From positions 1 through 40,858 of the IMG/VR virus record IMGVR_UViG_3300030110_003554: 40,858 nt of DNA; one strand, written 5' to 3'. The notes beneath the pieces were generated by a model that was not told the origin of the DNA, made no database searches, and saw only the letters and a list, made by a program, of their open reading frames with translations. Below, piece after piece: positions 13,067-20,367 of the stretch (position 1 is the first letter of the stretch; every line of letters starts with the position of its first letter). Source of the DNA: a virus. The position numbers and the translations under genes were made by a program.

Positions 13067-13327
13067 TAAGGCATCGAGGCATTTACGGAGGGGGGAAGTA
13101 GGGTCAACTATGGAACGGGTGGTTTAACCATCTCAGGTGAGAAGGATTGTTTCTTTTTCTTGGCGGATTTTTCACTTCTCTCCATCTCACCACACCCCCC
13201 TCCACCAAACAAAACAGACACAAGGGGAGGGGAGGGTTAGAAGGACCGGTTGACGGCTGACGAGGTGGGTGCTTGACCATCCCCACAGCACCTCCCTCCT
13301 CCCCCACCAAACTAACGAGGTAATAAT
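13067..13327 (+). ncRNA. Non-coding, structured stretch behind P8; possible RNA
   Basis: About 260 bases without a credible frame. It holds two adjacent palindromes, TGGTTTAACCA (13120-13130) and TCTCAGGTGAGA (13131-13142), followed by a T-rich run (13148-13159). Next comes a C-run/G-run pairing (CCCCTCC at 13197-13203 with GGAGGGG at 13226-13232) and a GGTGCT/AGCACC pairing near 13265-13292. A transcript from P8 would be well folded. It may be a small RNA or a regulatory 5' leader of the gene at 13328. A 68-codon frame on the other strand looks like a by-product of base composition. Confidence 0.4.
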
Positions 13328-13636
13328 ATGAGTAGGCGACACATAATGACTAGAAGACATATTGGTTCTATCCTCTCCGACGGGGAGGTACTAACCGCTT
13401 CTCAAATCACATTCCGATTGAATGAGACAGGTCTTGTGAGGACAGCATCTAGTACCAACCAAGTGACTATGTTACTGAGAGGTGCTAGAGGTATCAACTT
13501 CATCAAGATACAGGGCATGGAAGACGCTAAGAAATACGGCGCACTAACAAACGACGGAAGACCCCAGTACGGGAGAAAACTCTACAAAATGGAAAACATC
13601 AAACAATATACCGATTGGGTAGAAAGGAGGACTTAG
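13328..13636 (+). CDS. Small winged-helix-like DNA-binding protein
   Basis: A 102-residue basic protein. After MTRRHIGSILSDGEVLTASQITFRLNETG comes a second helical part and a strand pair (IKIQ, RKLYKM), the sequence outline of a winged helix. The same outline (an initial helix, a short S/G-containing turn, a xSxxEI-type helix, then a variable wing) appears in the genes at 14813, 17495, 17848 and 19945, so I take it as one of a family. Probable role is transcription control or replication-origin binding. Start after GAGGTAAT. Confidence 0.6.
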   Translation: MSRRHIMTRRHIGSILSDGEVLTASQITFRLNETGLVRTASSTNQVTMLLRGARGINFIKIQGMEDAKKYGALTNDGRPQYGRKLYKMENIKQYTDWVERRT

Positions 13637-13637
13637 A

Positions 13638-13817
13638 ATGGAAGACGAAGAAGGAATACAGGGAAAGGCAAGAGAGATAGCAGACGACAAGGCATACGCC
13701 GCGAGAATGAAGAAATTTTTCGATTGTACGCATGAGCAATCTACGTACCACCATATTTTTGGTACGCTAGTGTGTCATCAGTGTGGAGCAGAAGCAGACG
13801 TGGTGTGGGATATATGA
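13638..13817 (+). CDS. 59-residue zinc-ribbon-like mini-protein
   Basis: A short acidic protein with an N-terminal charged helix and, in the second half, a Cys-Thr-His triplet and CHQCG, which together could bind zinc. It starts after AGGAGGACTTAGA and its stop forms ATGA with the next gene. No homologue recognised. Confidence 0.55.
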   Translation: MEDEEGIQGKAREIADDKAYAARMKKFFDCTHEQSTYHHIFGTLVCHQCGAEADVVWDI

Positions 13818-14620
13818 GATACTATGGCCCTTTCAAGGCATCAACAGTGAAGGTTGTAAGGGCAGACCCACACCCCCTAAGAATCCTCTTAGAAGTGGAC
13901 GGCTTCTTTACATTGGATGCGGTTAGGTGGAATACCGTAAAGAGTATATTGAACCTATGTAGTAATGAGGGTGGTTACGGACTCACCAAATCAGAATTAA
14001 TACATATGTCTTCTATGATTCCTATGAAGGAGTTGATTGAGGACTACCTAGAGGAAGCGACTGAAAACTCAGTCAGTTTCCTGTTCGGTGTAGAGGAATC
14101 TATCTACCACACTGATGGGGAAATTGTGACGGTAGGAAAGGCGGCGGGGAGCGAGACTTACAAGGCATTCAGAAAGGAGATACAGGACTTCATCTTTCCC
14201 CACTGGCCCAACGCTAGTATCTCATTCCTAAACACAACTGTTACCACTGAGAACGATTCTCACTTGGTAGCAAACTACCCTACGATTCAGATAAACAGCG
14301 ACGAGAATCATAGCCTACAAATACTAATTCTAGGCAAGAGGGTCATGGTCAGGGGAAGGTACTCACTGCCCAATGGCTTGACGGTACAGCCGTTGCCCTA
14401 CACTATCATAAACAAGGAGCCTAGCAAGATAAGCAAGGACTTGTTATCCGAAACTATTTCCAATTACATTTCCGCGCTTGCTATGCACTGGTATATACGT
14501 AAGCCTCACACCAACACGCAGTTTAGGGGAGTGTCCCCGAAACTATCTCTCCACGAGCAAAACAGGATAGAACACGAATTGTTTTTATCATTCTGTGGGC
14601 CTAGAGACAAAATAAGTTGA
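13814..14620 (+). CDS. Uncharacterised protein, 268 residues
   Basis: An alpha/beta protein I do not recognise. It has alternating hydrophobic strands (RILLEVDGFFTLDAV, HSLQILILGKRVMVRGRY), a central acidic helical part and a basic C-terminus. The ATG at 13814 overlaps the preceding stop; the in-frame start at 13772 would cover much of the neighbour. It sits between wHTH genes and upstream of the MCM-like ATPase, so a replication or regulation role is possible by context only. Confidence 0.65.
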   Translation: MRYYGPFKASTVKVVRADPHPLRILLEVDGFFTLDAVRWNTVKSILNLCSNEGGYGLTKSELIHMSSMIPMKELIEDYLEEATENSVSFLFGVEESIYHTDGEIVTVGKAAGSETYKAFRKEIQDFIFPHWPNASISFLNTTVTTENDSHLVANYPTIQINSDENHSLQILILGKRVMVRGRYSLPNGLTVQPLPYTIINKEPSKISKDLLSETISNYISALAMHWYIRKPHTNTQFRGVSPKLSLHEQNRIEHELFLSFCGPRDKIS

Positions 14621-14812
14621 GAGCAGTGCAGCGTTTTCTGTAATTGTTTTATTTCTTCAATAGTGTGTTTAGGTAAGCCCCTTACTATTCCTTCTACATA
14701 CCTTTGAGGAAATAAAACAATTAGAGGATAACCTAGCAGTGTAGCGATTTATTACTTCTGTGCGGGGACGAAACAAAAGAATAATTAAATACAGATGAAG
14801 ACAGGTGATGAT
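14621..14812. repeat. Intergenic element with 20-bp inverted repeat and direct repeats
   Basis: The gap between two genes holds a long inverted repeat: 14641-14660 (TAATTGTTTTATTTC, then TTCAA) pairs with 14704-14723, with one G-T pair. The loop contains a smaller hairpin, GTAAG-CCC-CTTAC. Outside it, AGCAGTGCAGCG at 14622 and AGCAGTGTAGCG at 14735 form a direct repeat with one mismatch. A TATA-like TAATTAAATA precedes the gene at 14813. It could be an operator, a bidirectional terminator, an RNA structure or an origin. Confidence 0.65.
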
Positions 14813-15349
14813 ATGGCGAAGGGTAAGAAGAGATTGAAGGCTTGGCTTTGGCATAGGTTGATGGCCGACGGTCCCCAGTCAGCAAGGGAACTAACCGATA
14901 TCCTAAATACACGAGTTAGGAAAGTCAGGAATGGGACTTACGTTTCCAAGGACCAAAGAGGACAGGGCGAAGATACTTCCCACCCCTCATACGGGACTAC
15001 CAATAAGTCTAGAAAATATGAGGTTGGTACAATAGTAGATTATTACAGGTACTCCGATGGAACCGTGAAGAAGGAAGTACATAGGAAGGGAGAGAAGAGA
15101 TACTATTTCTCTTCTAGGGCTCTCAAGAAAGGAGATGACGCCAACGTGCACTCGGTAAGTAGTATTCTAGCCGGGTGTAGGGGCAACGGGGGAACCTACT
15201 TTCGGAAAGTAACGCAGGGCAGGGACGCACTCTATGAAGCGATTCCCCTAGATGTATTGGTTCCTAGATTGAAGGCAACTAACAAACCACTAAGTAAGTT
15301 TCCGGATTTCATCAGAAGACACGTAAAGGAGAGTGGGATAGAATGGTAA
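14813..15349 (+). CDS. Winged-helix-like DNA-binding protein
   Basis: A 178-residue basic protein. The N-terminus (LKAWLWHRLMADGPQSARELTDILNTR) matches the helix-GPxS-helix pattern of the gene at 17495 (ALIYIMENGPSSTQKILNNM). A variable basic insert follows, then a second HTH-like repeat (VHSVSSILAGCRGNGGTYFRKV) that also recalls the gene at 17495. I chose the ATG at 14813, after AGGTGATGAT; 14795 is also in frame. It follows the inverted-repeat element, which may be its operator. It overlaps the next gene by 7 bases. Confidence 0.65.
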   Translation: MAKGKKRLKAWLWHRLMADGPQSARELTDILNTRVRKVRNGTYVSKDQRGQGEDTSHPSYGTTNKSRKYEVGTIVDYYRYSDGTVKKEVHRKGEKRYYFSSRALKKGDDANVHSVSSILAGCRGNGGTYFRKVTQGRDALYEAIPLDVLVPRLKATNKPLSKFPDFIRRHVKESGIEW

Positions 15350-16200
15350 AGGAGATACAACAATTGACAGACACAGACATAGTATGGATGAATGGAAAGC
15401 CGGAGGAGAAGCAAACCCACTTGGTGGTGTTCAACCAAACGGAGGTGGGCTTCTGCCCCTTCATTACAGGGATGGGACTTATCGGCCAAGAGGAACCAAT
15501 AGCCAAAATATATTCTAGGCTTCACTCGGCTCCCGCCCTCAATCATATACCGGAGCCGCTTTTCCCCGAATGGAGATTATACCAAAGAGACAATGATGAG
15601 GGGGACAGGTTCTTCATATTGAGACTCACTCATTTTGCAGATGTAGAACCGTCCCTTGAAGAAACTGCTAACAAGTCAGTGTGGATATTTTCATACCCAG
15701 TTATCAGAGATGTTATCATGGCACTAGACCCCCTTGGTGTAGACCAACTGACTTACTTGGCTACCGATACCATGAGTCTTTTCAGTACATCTAACACCAC
15801 TGATTCGATAAACGAAGGAGAGATAGCAGTATTTGATTATGTCTTCAAGAAGGAGAGCGCAATGACTACAGGAGGTAGGATAATTAACAAAGACATAATA
15901 CTCTCTACCCCTGCATGGCTCTTCCCCGAAATATTCACGTCCTTCTCTACTAGGGATGAAATAGGTGCTTGGGTGGTTATTTCCTCATCTTCATTCGCTC
16001 TAGTCGATAAGGATTCCATAGAAAGCATGAAGGAATATTGTGGCGATGTGTTAGGACTCTCTTGTGACGAGGAAAGATTAGATACGGTCATGTCTGCCAT
16101 ATTTGATTTCTCACAGCACCTCGATGATTCTAACCCGATTGATATATTCATGAGTGGATTTGAGAACTCCTCGCATGGGGGAGGAGGGATGTTTGGATGA
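15343..16200 (+). CDS. Uncharacterised protein upstream of MCM-like ATPase
   Basis: A 285-residue acidic alpha/beta protein with no recognised motif. Notable are several hydrophobic strands, a Ser-rich AWVVISSSSFALV segment, and a C-terminal tail GGGGMFG. Such Gly-rich tails with a terminal Phe can be protein-docking peptides. It overlaps the ATPase gene by 4 bases, so the two are likely produced together and may form a complex; helicase loader or accessory factor would be a reasonable hypothesis. Confidence 0.65.
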   Translation: MVKEIQQLTDTDIVWMNGKPEEKQTHLVVFNQTEVGFCPFITGMGLIGQEEPIAKIYSRLHSAPALNHIPEPLFPEWRLYQRDNDEGDRFFILRLTHFADVEPSLEETANKSVWIFSYPVIRDVIMALDPLGVDQLTYLATDTMSLFSTSNTTDSINEGEIAVFDYVFKKESAMTTGGRIINKDIILSTPAWLFPEIFTSFSTRDEIGAWVVISSSSFALVDKDSIESMKEYCGDVLGLSCDEERLDTVMSAIFDFSQHLDDSNPIDIFMSGFENSSHGGGGMFG

Positions 16201-17498
16201 ATATATTTGAGGAAGTATCGGGCTTCGCTAGGGAAAATCACTATGTTGATGTTGACGACAAGTTAGATGTTTTCGTCTGTTCCATAGGCGCACACATCTT
16301 CAATACACTAAACAAGTGTAGTAGGTGTGACTTCGACCCCCTCAGTCCTTATGTGGATGCGGAAAAGGATTTCACCATCCCCAATTGCCCCATGAGGCAT
16401 AACAACATGCCCTTCTATACACCCATGTCCCAGTTACCCGACACTAGAATACACATAATGCTAAGGGGTAAGAAGGGGAGTGGTAAGTCCATCCTCATAC
16501 TAATGTTCTTGGCCGAAAGAACTGGTTTGATATACAGTGATAATGCTGATGTAGGACAGGGGTTCAATACTATGATGGGAGCCAACTCTATTACCGAAGC
16601 AGGTATGTTTGGTAGCGTTGATGAGGAAGGTAATATCATGGGTAGGCCGATTGCTAGAGAGATGTGTGGGGGCTTCTTGGGTTTTGAGGAGTTTTCTTCC
16701 ATGAGTGATGCGGCTAAGAAAGACCATAGCCTTGATATGAAGAACCAACTTCTTACCTCTCTAGATAATGGAAGGGTACAGAAGGCTATGAAGGCGGGTT
16801 GGGTTAACTACACTACCCGTTATACCATATGGGCCGGTACACAGCCAGCGAGGTTTGAGTTAGACTCCGGGCTAGACCGACGCTTCTTTATCATAGACAT
16901 AGAGATGACCCCGGAGAAGGAAAGACAATATAAGGAGGCCCAACACAAACAATCCAATATGGGGAACGAGGAACGAATCAAACTCGCTAACAAGACGATA
17001 GAGATAAGGAATTGGGTTCGTACTAGGATGGAGGATGCTGTCGCTAACCCACCCCAAGGAGTAATATTTACTGACGACGTGGCCGAGTGGATAGAGCGTC
17101 CCGATGTTAGGTCGTATGAGGCAGACCTTTTCCGTAGGATTTGTATTGGTTATCACATGATGAAAGAGGAATGGAGAGGAGGAGAGCCGCTAGTAATCAC
17201 AGTAGATGATAGACTACGAAAAATCTTGGATGATTCCCTAGCCATGAGAAGGAGAGTTATGGACGCCGACTTGGAATTGATAAGAACTACCTTTTGGCTA
17301 CGCGACCTTCCCAAGTCTCAGGTTGTCAAGGAAGTCTCTAGAATGATTTCCGGTGGAGATTACCAAATGGCTAAGGCATGGATAGAAGATAATTTGATAC
17401 CACAGAGATGGTATGCGGAACACGAGTCGCAGAAGTCCGGTAGAGGGAGGAAGGGTGTGGTTTGTAGGTTCGGCTACCCCGAAGAGGTGAGTGCATGA
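16197..17498 (+). CDS. Divergent MCM-like AAA+ ATPase, candidate replicative helicase
   Basis: A 433-residue protein with a small N-terminal part that has a possible zinc site (C41, C44, C64) and an AAA+ core. Walker A is GKKGSGKS at 91-98. Walker B is GFLGFEEFSSM near 159-169, which aligns in form with the IDEFDKM of MCM. Sensor 1 lies in IWAGTQPAR (211-219), followed by SGLDRRFFI (224-232) in the place of the MCM LLSRFDL motif. MCMs are usually 600 or more residues, so this is a short, diverged version lacking a full N-terminal domain. The C-terminal 60 residues are basic and may be a winged helix. It would unwind DNA ahead of the polymerase. ATGA overlap with the gene at 15343. Confidence 0.7.
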   Translation: MNIFEEVSGFARENHYVDVDDKLDVFVCSIGAHIFNTLNKCSRCDFDPLSPYVDAEKDFTIPNCPMRHNNMPFYTPMSQLPDTRIHIMLRGKKGSGKSILILMFLAERTGLIYSDNADVGQGFNTMMGANSITEAGMFGSVDEEGNIMGRPIAREMCGGFLGFEEFSSMSDAAKKDHSLDMKNQLLTSLDNGRVQKAMKAGWVNYTTRYTIWAGTQPARFELDSGLDRRFFIIDIEMTPEKERQYKEAQHKQSNMGNEERIKLANKTIEIRNWVRTRMEDAVANPPQGVIFTDDVAEWIERPDVRSYEADLFRRICIGYHMMKEEWRGGEPLVITVDDRLRKILDDSLAMRRRVMDADLELIRTTFWLRDLPKSQVVKEVSRMISGGDYQMAKAWIEDNLIPQRWYAEHESQKSGRGRKGVVCRFGYPEEVSA

Positions 17499-17851
17499 GT
17501 GATTTCAATAAATTGAAGGGTAGAAACGCAAGACAGCGAAAGAGGAGTCGTGTCATGAGGGCCGCCCTGATATATATCATGGAGAACGGCCCATCTAGTA
17601 CGCAGAAGATACTCAATAACATGACTTACAGGACAGTGGAATATATGGCTAATAGAGGTAAGGTAGTCAAGGGTAGGGATGTTCTAGTGAAGACTACCAA
17701 GTCATGTCCCTCGATTAATCAGTTGGCCGCCAAACTTTCAAGACACGGCGGAGTAACCCCTGTTTACAAGAAAAGGGGAGAGCCTACTATTTGGGGACTC
17801 TCCGAAAACTACGAACAATATATTCTTGATGATTACAGGTATGGTGCATGA
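17495..17851 (+). CDS. Small winged-helix-like protein (family member)
   Basis: A 118-residue basic protein. The order is a Lys/Arg-rich start, helix RAALIYIMENGPSSTQKILNNM, a basic turn, a second helix PSINQLAAKLSRHGGV, and a wing VYKKRGEPTIWGLSE. The next gene shows the same order and closes with TIWDLSE, so the pair arose by duplication. Probable DNA-binding regulators. ATGA overlaps at both ends place both directly behind the helicase-like gene. Confidence 0.65.
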   Translation: MSDFNKLKGRNARQRKRSRVMRAALIYIMENGPSSTQKILNNMTYRTVEYMANRGKVVKGRDVLVKTTKSCPSINQLAAKLSRHGGVTPVYKKRGEPTIWGLSENYEQYILDDYRYGA

Positions 17852-18174
17852 AGATGGATGGATTCAAGAAGCGAACCGGGTTTTTGGCGACCAAACATAA
17901 GAAGTCCTTCATGGTTCTAGGTGCGCTTAGATACATGTACTTCAACGGTGAAAGCAGCACGGAACAACTTAGGTCGCAAAGCACGTTGATTAATGGTAAG
18001 TTGTTGAGGAATACTAGATACGCTATGAATAATAGAAAGTTGGGCGCACTTCTAGGAAAGGATTACAGAGTGATTTCCAAGGGGATAGATAGACAGGCCC
18101 AAACTACAATTTGGGACTTAAGTGAAGCGGGAACGCAGTGGTGCGCCGAGGAGTATGATTGTAATGAGAACTAG
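17848..18174 (+). CDS. Small winged-helix-like protein (tandem paralogue)
   Basis: A 108-residue basic protein with the same plan as the preceding gene: FMVLGALRYMYFNGESSTEQL in place of the GPSS helix, then NRKLGALLGKDYRVISKG, and the final TIWDLSEAG. Overall identity is low but the ends match closely. Starts in an ATGA overlap. It overlaps the next gene by 11 bases. Confidence 0.65.
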   Translation: MKMDGFKKRTGFLATKHKKSFMVLGALRYMYFNGESSTEQLRSQSTLINGKLLRNTRYAMNNRKLGALLGKDYRVISKGIDRQAQTTIWDLSEAGTQWCAEEYDCNEN

Positions 18175-18793
18175 AAGAGAAATAGAACAGAGAATGGGTC
18201 GTGAGGTTGACGCCTTCGTCATAGATGTATTACAGTGGGTACTGGCAACTGACTGTCCCTTCTGTTCGATGGCTGATTCCGATAGACGCGCTCTTGAAAT
18301 AGAATTGAAGTCTGATGATGTTACTACTCATTATGCTGATGAGAGACATGGCTGGAACGAGGGGACATCCATGACCCACATGACTGACCATATCGAATAC
18401 AGCGCGTCTGAGGCCACGCATATAGAGGAGGCTAGGAAACAATCAATAGATACCTTAGACACGGCTGAGAGCATTGTAAATAGGATAATGGGGTATCTAG
18501 ATGAGTTGGATGAAATGAAATCTGTTGAGGGTATGTCATCGGAGTTTGTTTCTGATGCTACAAGGTTGATAGGACAGGCTAACGCCTCTCTCAAGTTGGT
18601 GGGTCAATTGAAGAAGGAGATTGGTGTAGACTCACAATTATTACTAGCAGAGGCTAGGATGGATAGTCTTAGTAGAATCCTAGTTGAATCTCTCAGACAC
18701 CACCCCGAAATATTAGACGATGTGGAGTTGAGGATGGCCGCCCTCAAAACACCCACGCATATTATTGATACGGATTACGAGGTTATTGGATGA
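18164..18793 (+). CDS. Possible terminase small subunit-like protein
   Basis: A 210-residue, mostly helical protein. Near the N-terminus CPFC (31-34) is followed by DRRALEIEL and a THM..HIEYS stretch; a zinc knuckle followed by RRxIE and His-containing helices recalls DNA-binding regions of small terminase-like proteins of archaeal head-tailed viruses. The rest is a long acidic coiled coil (about 75-170), which could mediate a ring. I chose the ATG at 18164, 10 bases after GAGGAG. No large terminase is in the window, so the assignment is tentative; a transcription factor is an alternative. Confidence 0.4.
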   Translation: MRTRREIEQRMGREVDAFVIDVLQWVLATDCPFCSMADSDRRALEIELKSDDVTTHYADERHGWNEGTSMTHMTDHIEYSASEATHIEEARKQSIDTLDTAESIVNRIMGYLDELDEMKSVEGMSSEFVSDATRLIGQANASLKLVGQLKKEIGVDSQLLLAEARMDSLSRILVESLRHHPEILDDVELRMAALKTPTHIIDTDYEVIG

Positions 18794-19083
18794 GAGGGAA
18801 GACAAAGACGTGGAGGGTTGGCCCTAAGCGTAGTCTGTTTGCTCGCACAATCCCCGCCAAGGAGATGTGTCTTCTAATAGAGGCCATGAAGGAGGATGGG
18901 TTGACATCCTACATAATGTCTGATGGGATTCACTGGTCTTTTTGGGGGTATTCTCTTACTGCTAAATCGGTAATGGAAGCATGGGGTCTTTCCAAAGCAC
19001 AGTATAGAAGAGTGAGAGACTACATATTAATCAACGACCCCTTTATGAGTGATATTAAGGTGGGGGAATCTTCATCGGAGTAG
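18790..19083 (+). CDS. Small basic hypothetical protein
   Basis: A 97-residue basic protein with a KAQYRRVRDYILIND helix near the C-terminus that may be the recognition helix of an HTH (SLTAKSVMEAWGLSKAQYRRVRDY). ATGA overlap with the previous gene. Not recognised. It ends the run of overlapping genes that began at 13814; a 50-base gap with possible control sequences follows. Confidence 0.6.
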   Translation: MRGKTKTWRVGPKRSLFARTIPAKEMCLLIEAMKEDGLTSYIMSDGIHWSFWGYSLTAKSVMEAWGLSKAQYRRVRDYILINDPFMSDIKVGESSSE

Positions 19084-19133
19084 TAATATTTTCAAAGCAC
19101 AGTGAGCCTTTCAAAGCGGGTCACTACGTTGAA
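19084..19133 (+). promoter_or_regulatory. Possible operator with repeated TTTCAAAGC
   Basis: TTTCAAAGC occurs at 19090 and again at 19109, 19 bases apart, and AGTGA/TCACT at 19101 and 19121 form an inverted repeat around the second copy. The next gene starts at 19134 without a visible ribosome binding site, so this gap may carry a promoter with an operator. Short and speculative. Confidence 0.3.
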
Positions 19134-19742
19134 ATGTTTGGAGTGATGTGTTCCCCTCCCATCAACGAGAACACCACCTATATTTTTCACACGGACAAGT
19201 TCACTGAGAAGAACGTCCTAGAATGGTTGCCGGAGATAAGACACCGACTAGTAATAGTTACCGACAAGTACCCCAAGATAACAAAAAAGAGCGAGGGTAG
19301 TGTGATAATAGACGAAAGCCTAGAGAAGAGGAAGAAGGAAAATTATGTTCGTGCCTGTTCTGCTATGCTTTCTTGGTCTGATAGAGACAGGGTGCTTTCC
19401 GAAATAGAGAATGCGCCCATCCCTCTAGCCTTAGCGTTTGCTAGAGCCAACATACCACACCAAATGGATTTTTGGAGAGAGATTGCCGGGACATTAATCC
19501 TAGATGATGAATACACCAAGGCTCTGATAGCATTTGGTATTACTCCCGACGTTAGGCACGTTAAGTACCCTACCAAGAAGAGGGTACAGGAAGAAATACC
19601 TTACCCATTCACATCTAGAGATAAATACTGGGAAACAATAATTAAAAACAACAAGGCTGTCGCTAACGAGGTGAGGGACACCAATGAGGTTCTACCCAGT
19701 AAAATGAAGAAGAAAAAGGAGAGGGTTAATGAATGGATTTAG
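19134..19742 (+). CDS. Uncharacterised protein, 202 residues
   Basis: A helical protein whose N-terminal part contains a strand RLVIVTDKYPKI followed by a Lys-rich segment, then a bundle of acidic and hydrophobic helices and a Lys-rich C-terminus. I do not recognise it. The general plan is vaguely like a collar domain of clamp-loader subunits, and the window has only one RFC-type gene, so a partner role is conceivable but unproven. No ribosome binding site is visible before 19134; an ATG at 19146, just behind TTTGGAG, is an alternative. Confidence 0.6.
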   Translation: MFGVMCSPPINENTTYIFHTDKFTEKNVLEWLPEIRHRLVIVTDKYPKITKKSEGSVIIDESLEKRKKENYVRACSAMLSWSDRDRVLSEIENAPIPLALAFARANIPHQMDFWREIAGTLILDDEYTKALIAFGITPDVRHVKYPTKKRVQEEIPYPFTSRDKYWETIIKNNKAVANEVRDTNEVLPSKMKKKKERVNEWI

Positions 19743-19909
19743 GGACCGGGGTATTTTGTTGTTTGACATTTTGGGGTCTTAACTTTATTAGTATATGGCT
19801 ACACAATATCTTCAATGGGGGTATAGTAGTACAGCAAGGCCCACAAAGTGCAAATAACGAAGCAAGTAGTTTCACCAATACTATGATATGGATGAATCAG
19901 GATGACTAG
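19733..19909 (+). CDS. 58-residue single-span membrane protein
   Basis: A short frame starting inside the end of the previous gene, after AAGGAGAGGG. Residues about 3-25 (LGTGVFCCLTFWGLNFISIWLHN) form one hydrophobic span with two Cys; the rest is polar, Gln/Asn/Ser-rich, and ends WMNQDD. Small single-span proteins of this kind include holin-like and envelope-acting proteins, but none is recognised here. The open frame accounts for what would otherwise be a 200-base gap. Confidence 0.5.
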   Translation: MDLGTGVFCCLTFWGLNFISIWLHNIFNGGIVVQQGPQSANNEASSFTNTMIWMNQDD

Positions 19910-19944
19910 AAAGCCTCAAATACCCTTCCCTTCGTTATATCAAC

Positions 19945-20367
19945 ATGAGTGCGAACAACCGACGTATTAGGCGTATAGTAGTAGCATTATTATTTGAGCA
20001 TGGGGCTATGACTAAAGAGGCTATGGCTGCTCTTTTGGCTAAGGAAAAATCAGTAAGAAATATACCGTCACCCCATAGTCTATCTTCCATATTGTGTAAA
20101 AATTCACAGATAATAGCAGTAGGTACACAATTTGTCGAGAACGCGATAGGAATAAAAACACAACATTTAGTATATGACGTGGATAGAAACATCATAAGAG
20201 ATAAGGAAGACATAACCCACACACGAAGTCCCACTGTTATGACCCCAAGCGAGAAAAGGAAGGCTAGTAAATGTCCCCCCTGCGGAAGAGTAAGAGTTTT
20301 GAGAGAGGGAGAGGATATTTGTCTAGCCTGTATCAGAAAGATAAACTCACCGAAGCGCAAAGATTAA
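19945..20367 (+). CDS. Winged-helix-like protein with C-terminal zinc ribbon
   Basis: A 140-residue basic protein. The first half (RRIRRIVVALLFEHGAMTKEAMAALLAKEKSVRN) follows the helix-turn-helix plan of the other family members. The C-terminal part has CPPC (near 110-113) and CLAC (near 127-130), a zinc ribbon. It ends NSPKRKD, encoded by promoter copy P9. No ribosome binding site is seen before the ATG, so a leaderless transcript is likely. Probable regulator of transcription. Confidence 0.65.
   Translation: MSANNRRIRRIVVALLFEHGAMTKEAMAALLAKEKSVRNIPSPHSLSSILCKNSQIIAVGTQFVENAIGIKTQHLVYDVDRNIIRDKEDITHTRSPTVMTPSEKRKASKCPPCGRVRVLREGEDICLACIRKINSPKRKD

Noticed and set aside
13224-13236. G-quadruplex
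   Set aside because: Only three runs of three or more G occur close together; a fourth is missing.
13104-13310. 68-codon frame on the - strand in the P8 gap
   Set aside because: Pro/Arg-rich, low-complexity translation caused by C-rich and G-rich runs; no ribosome binding site and no coupling to neighbours.
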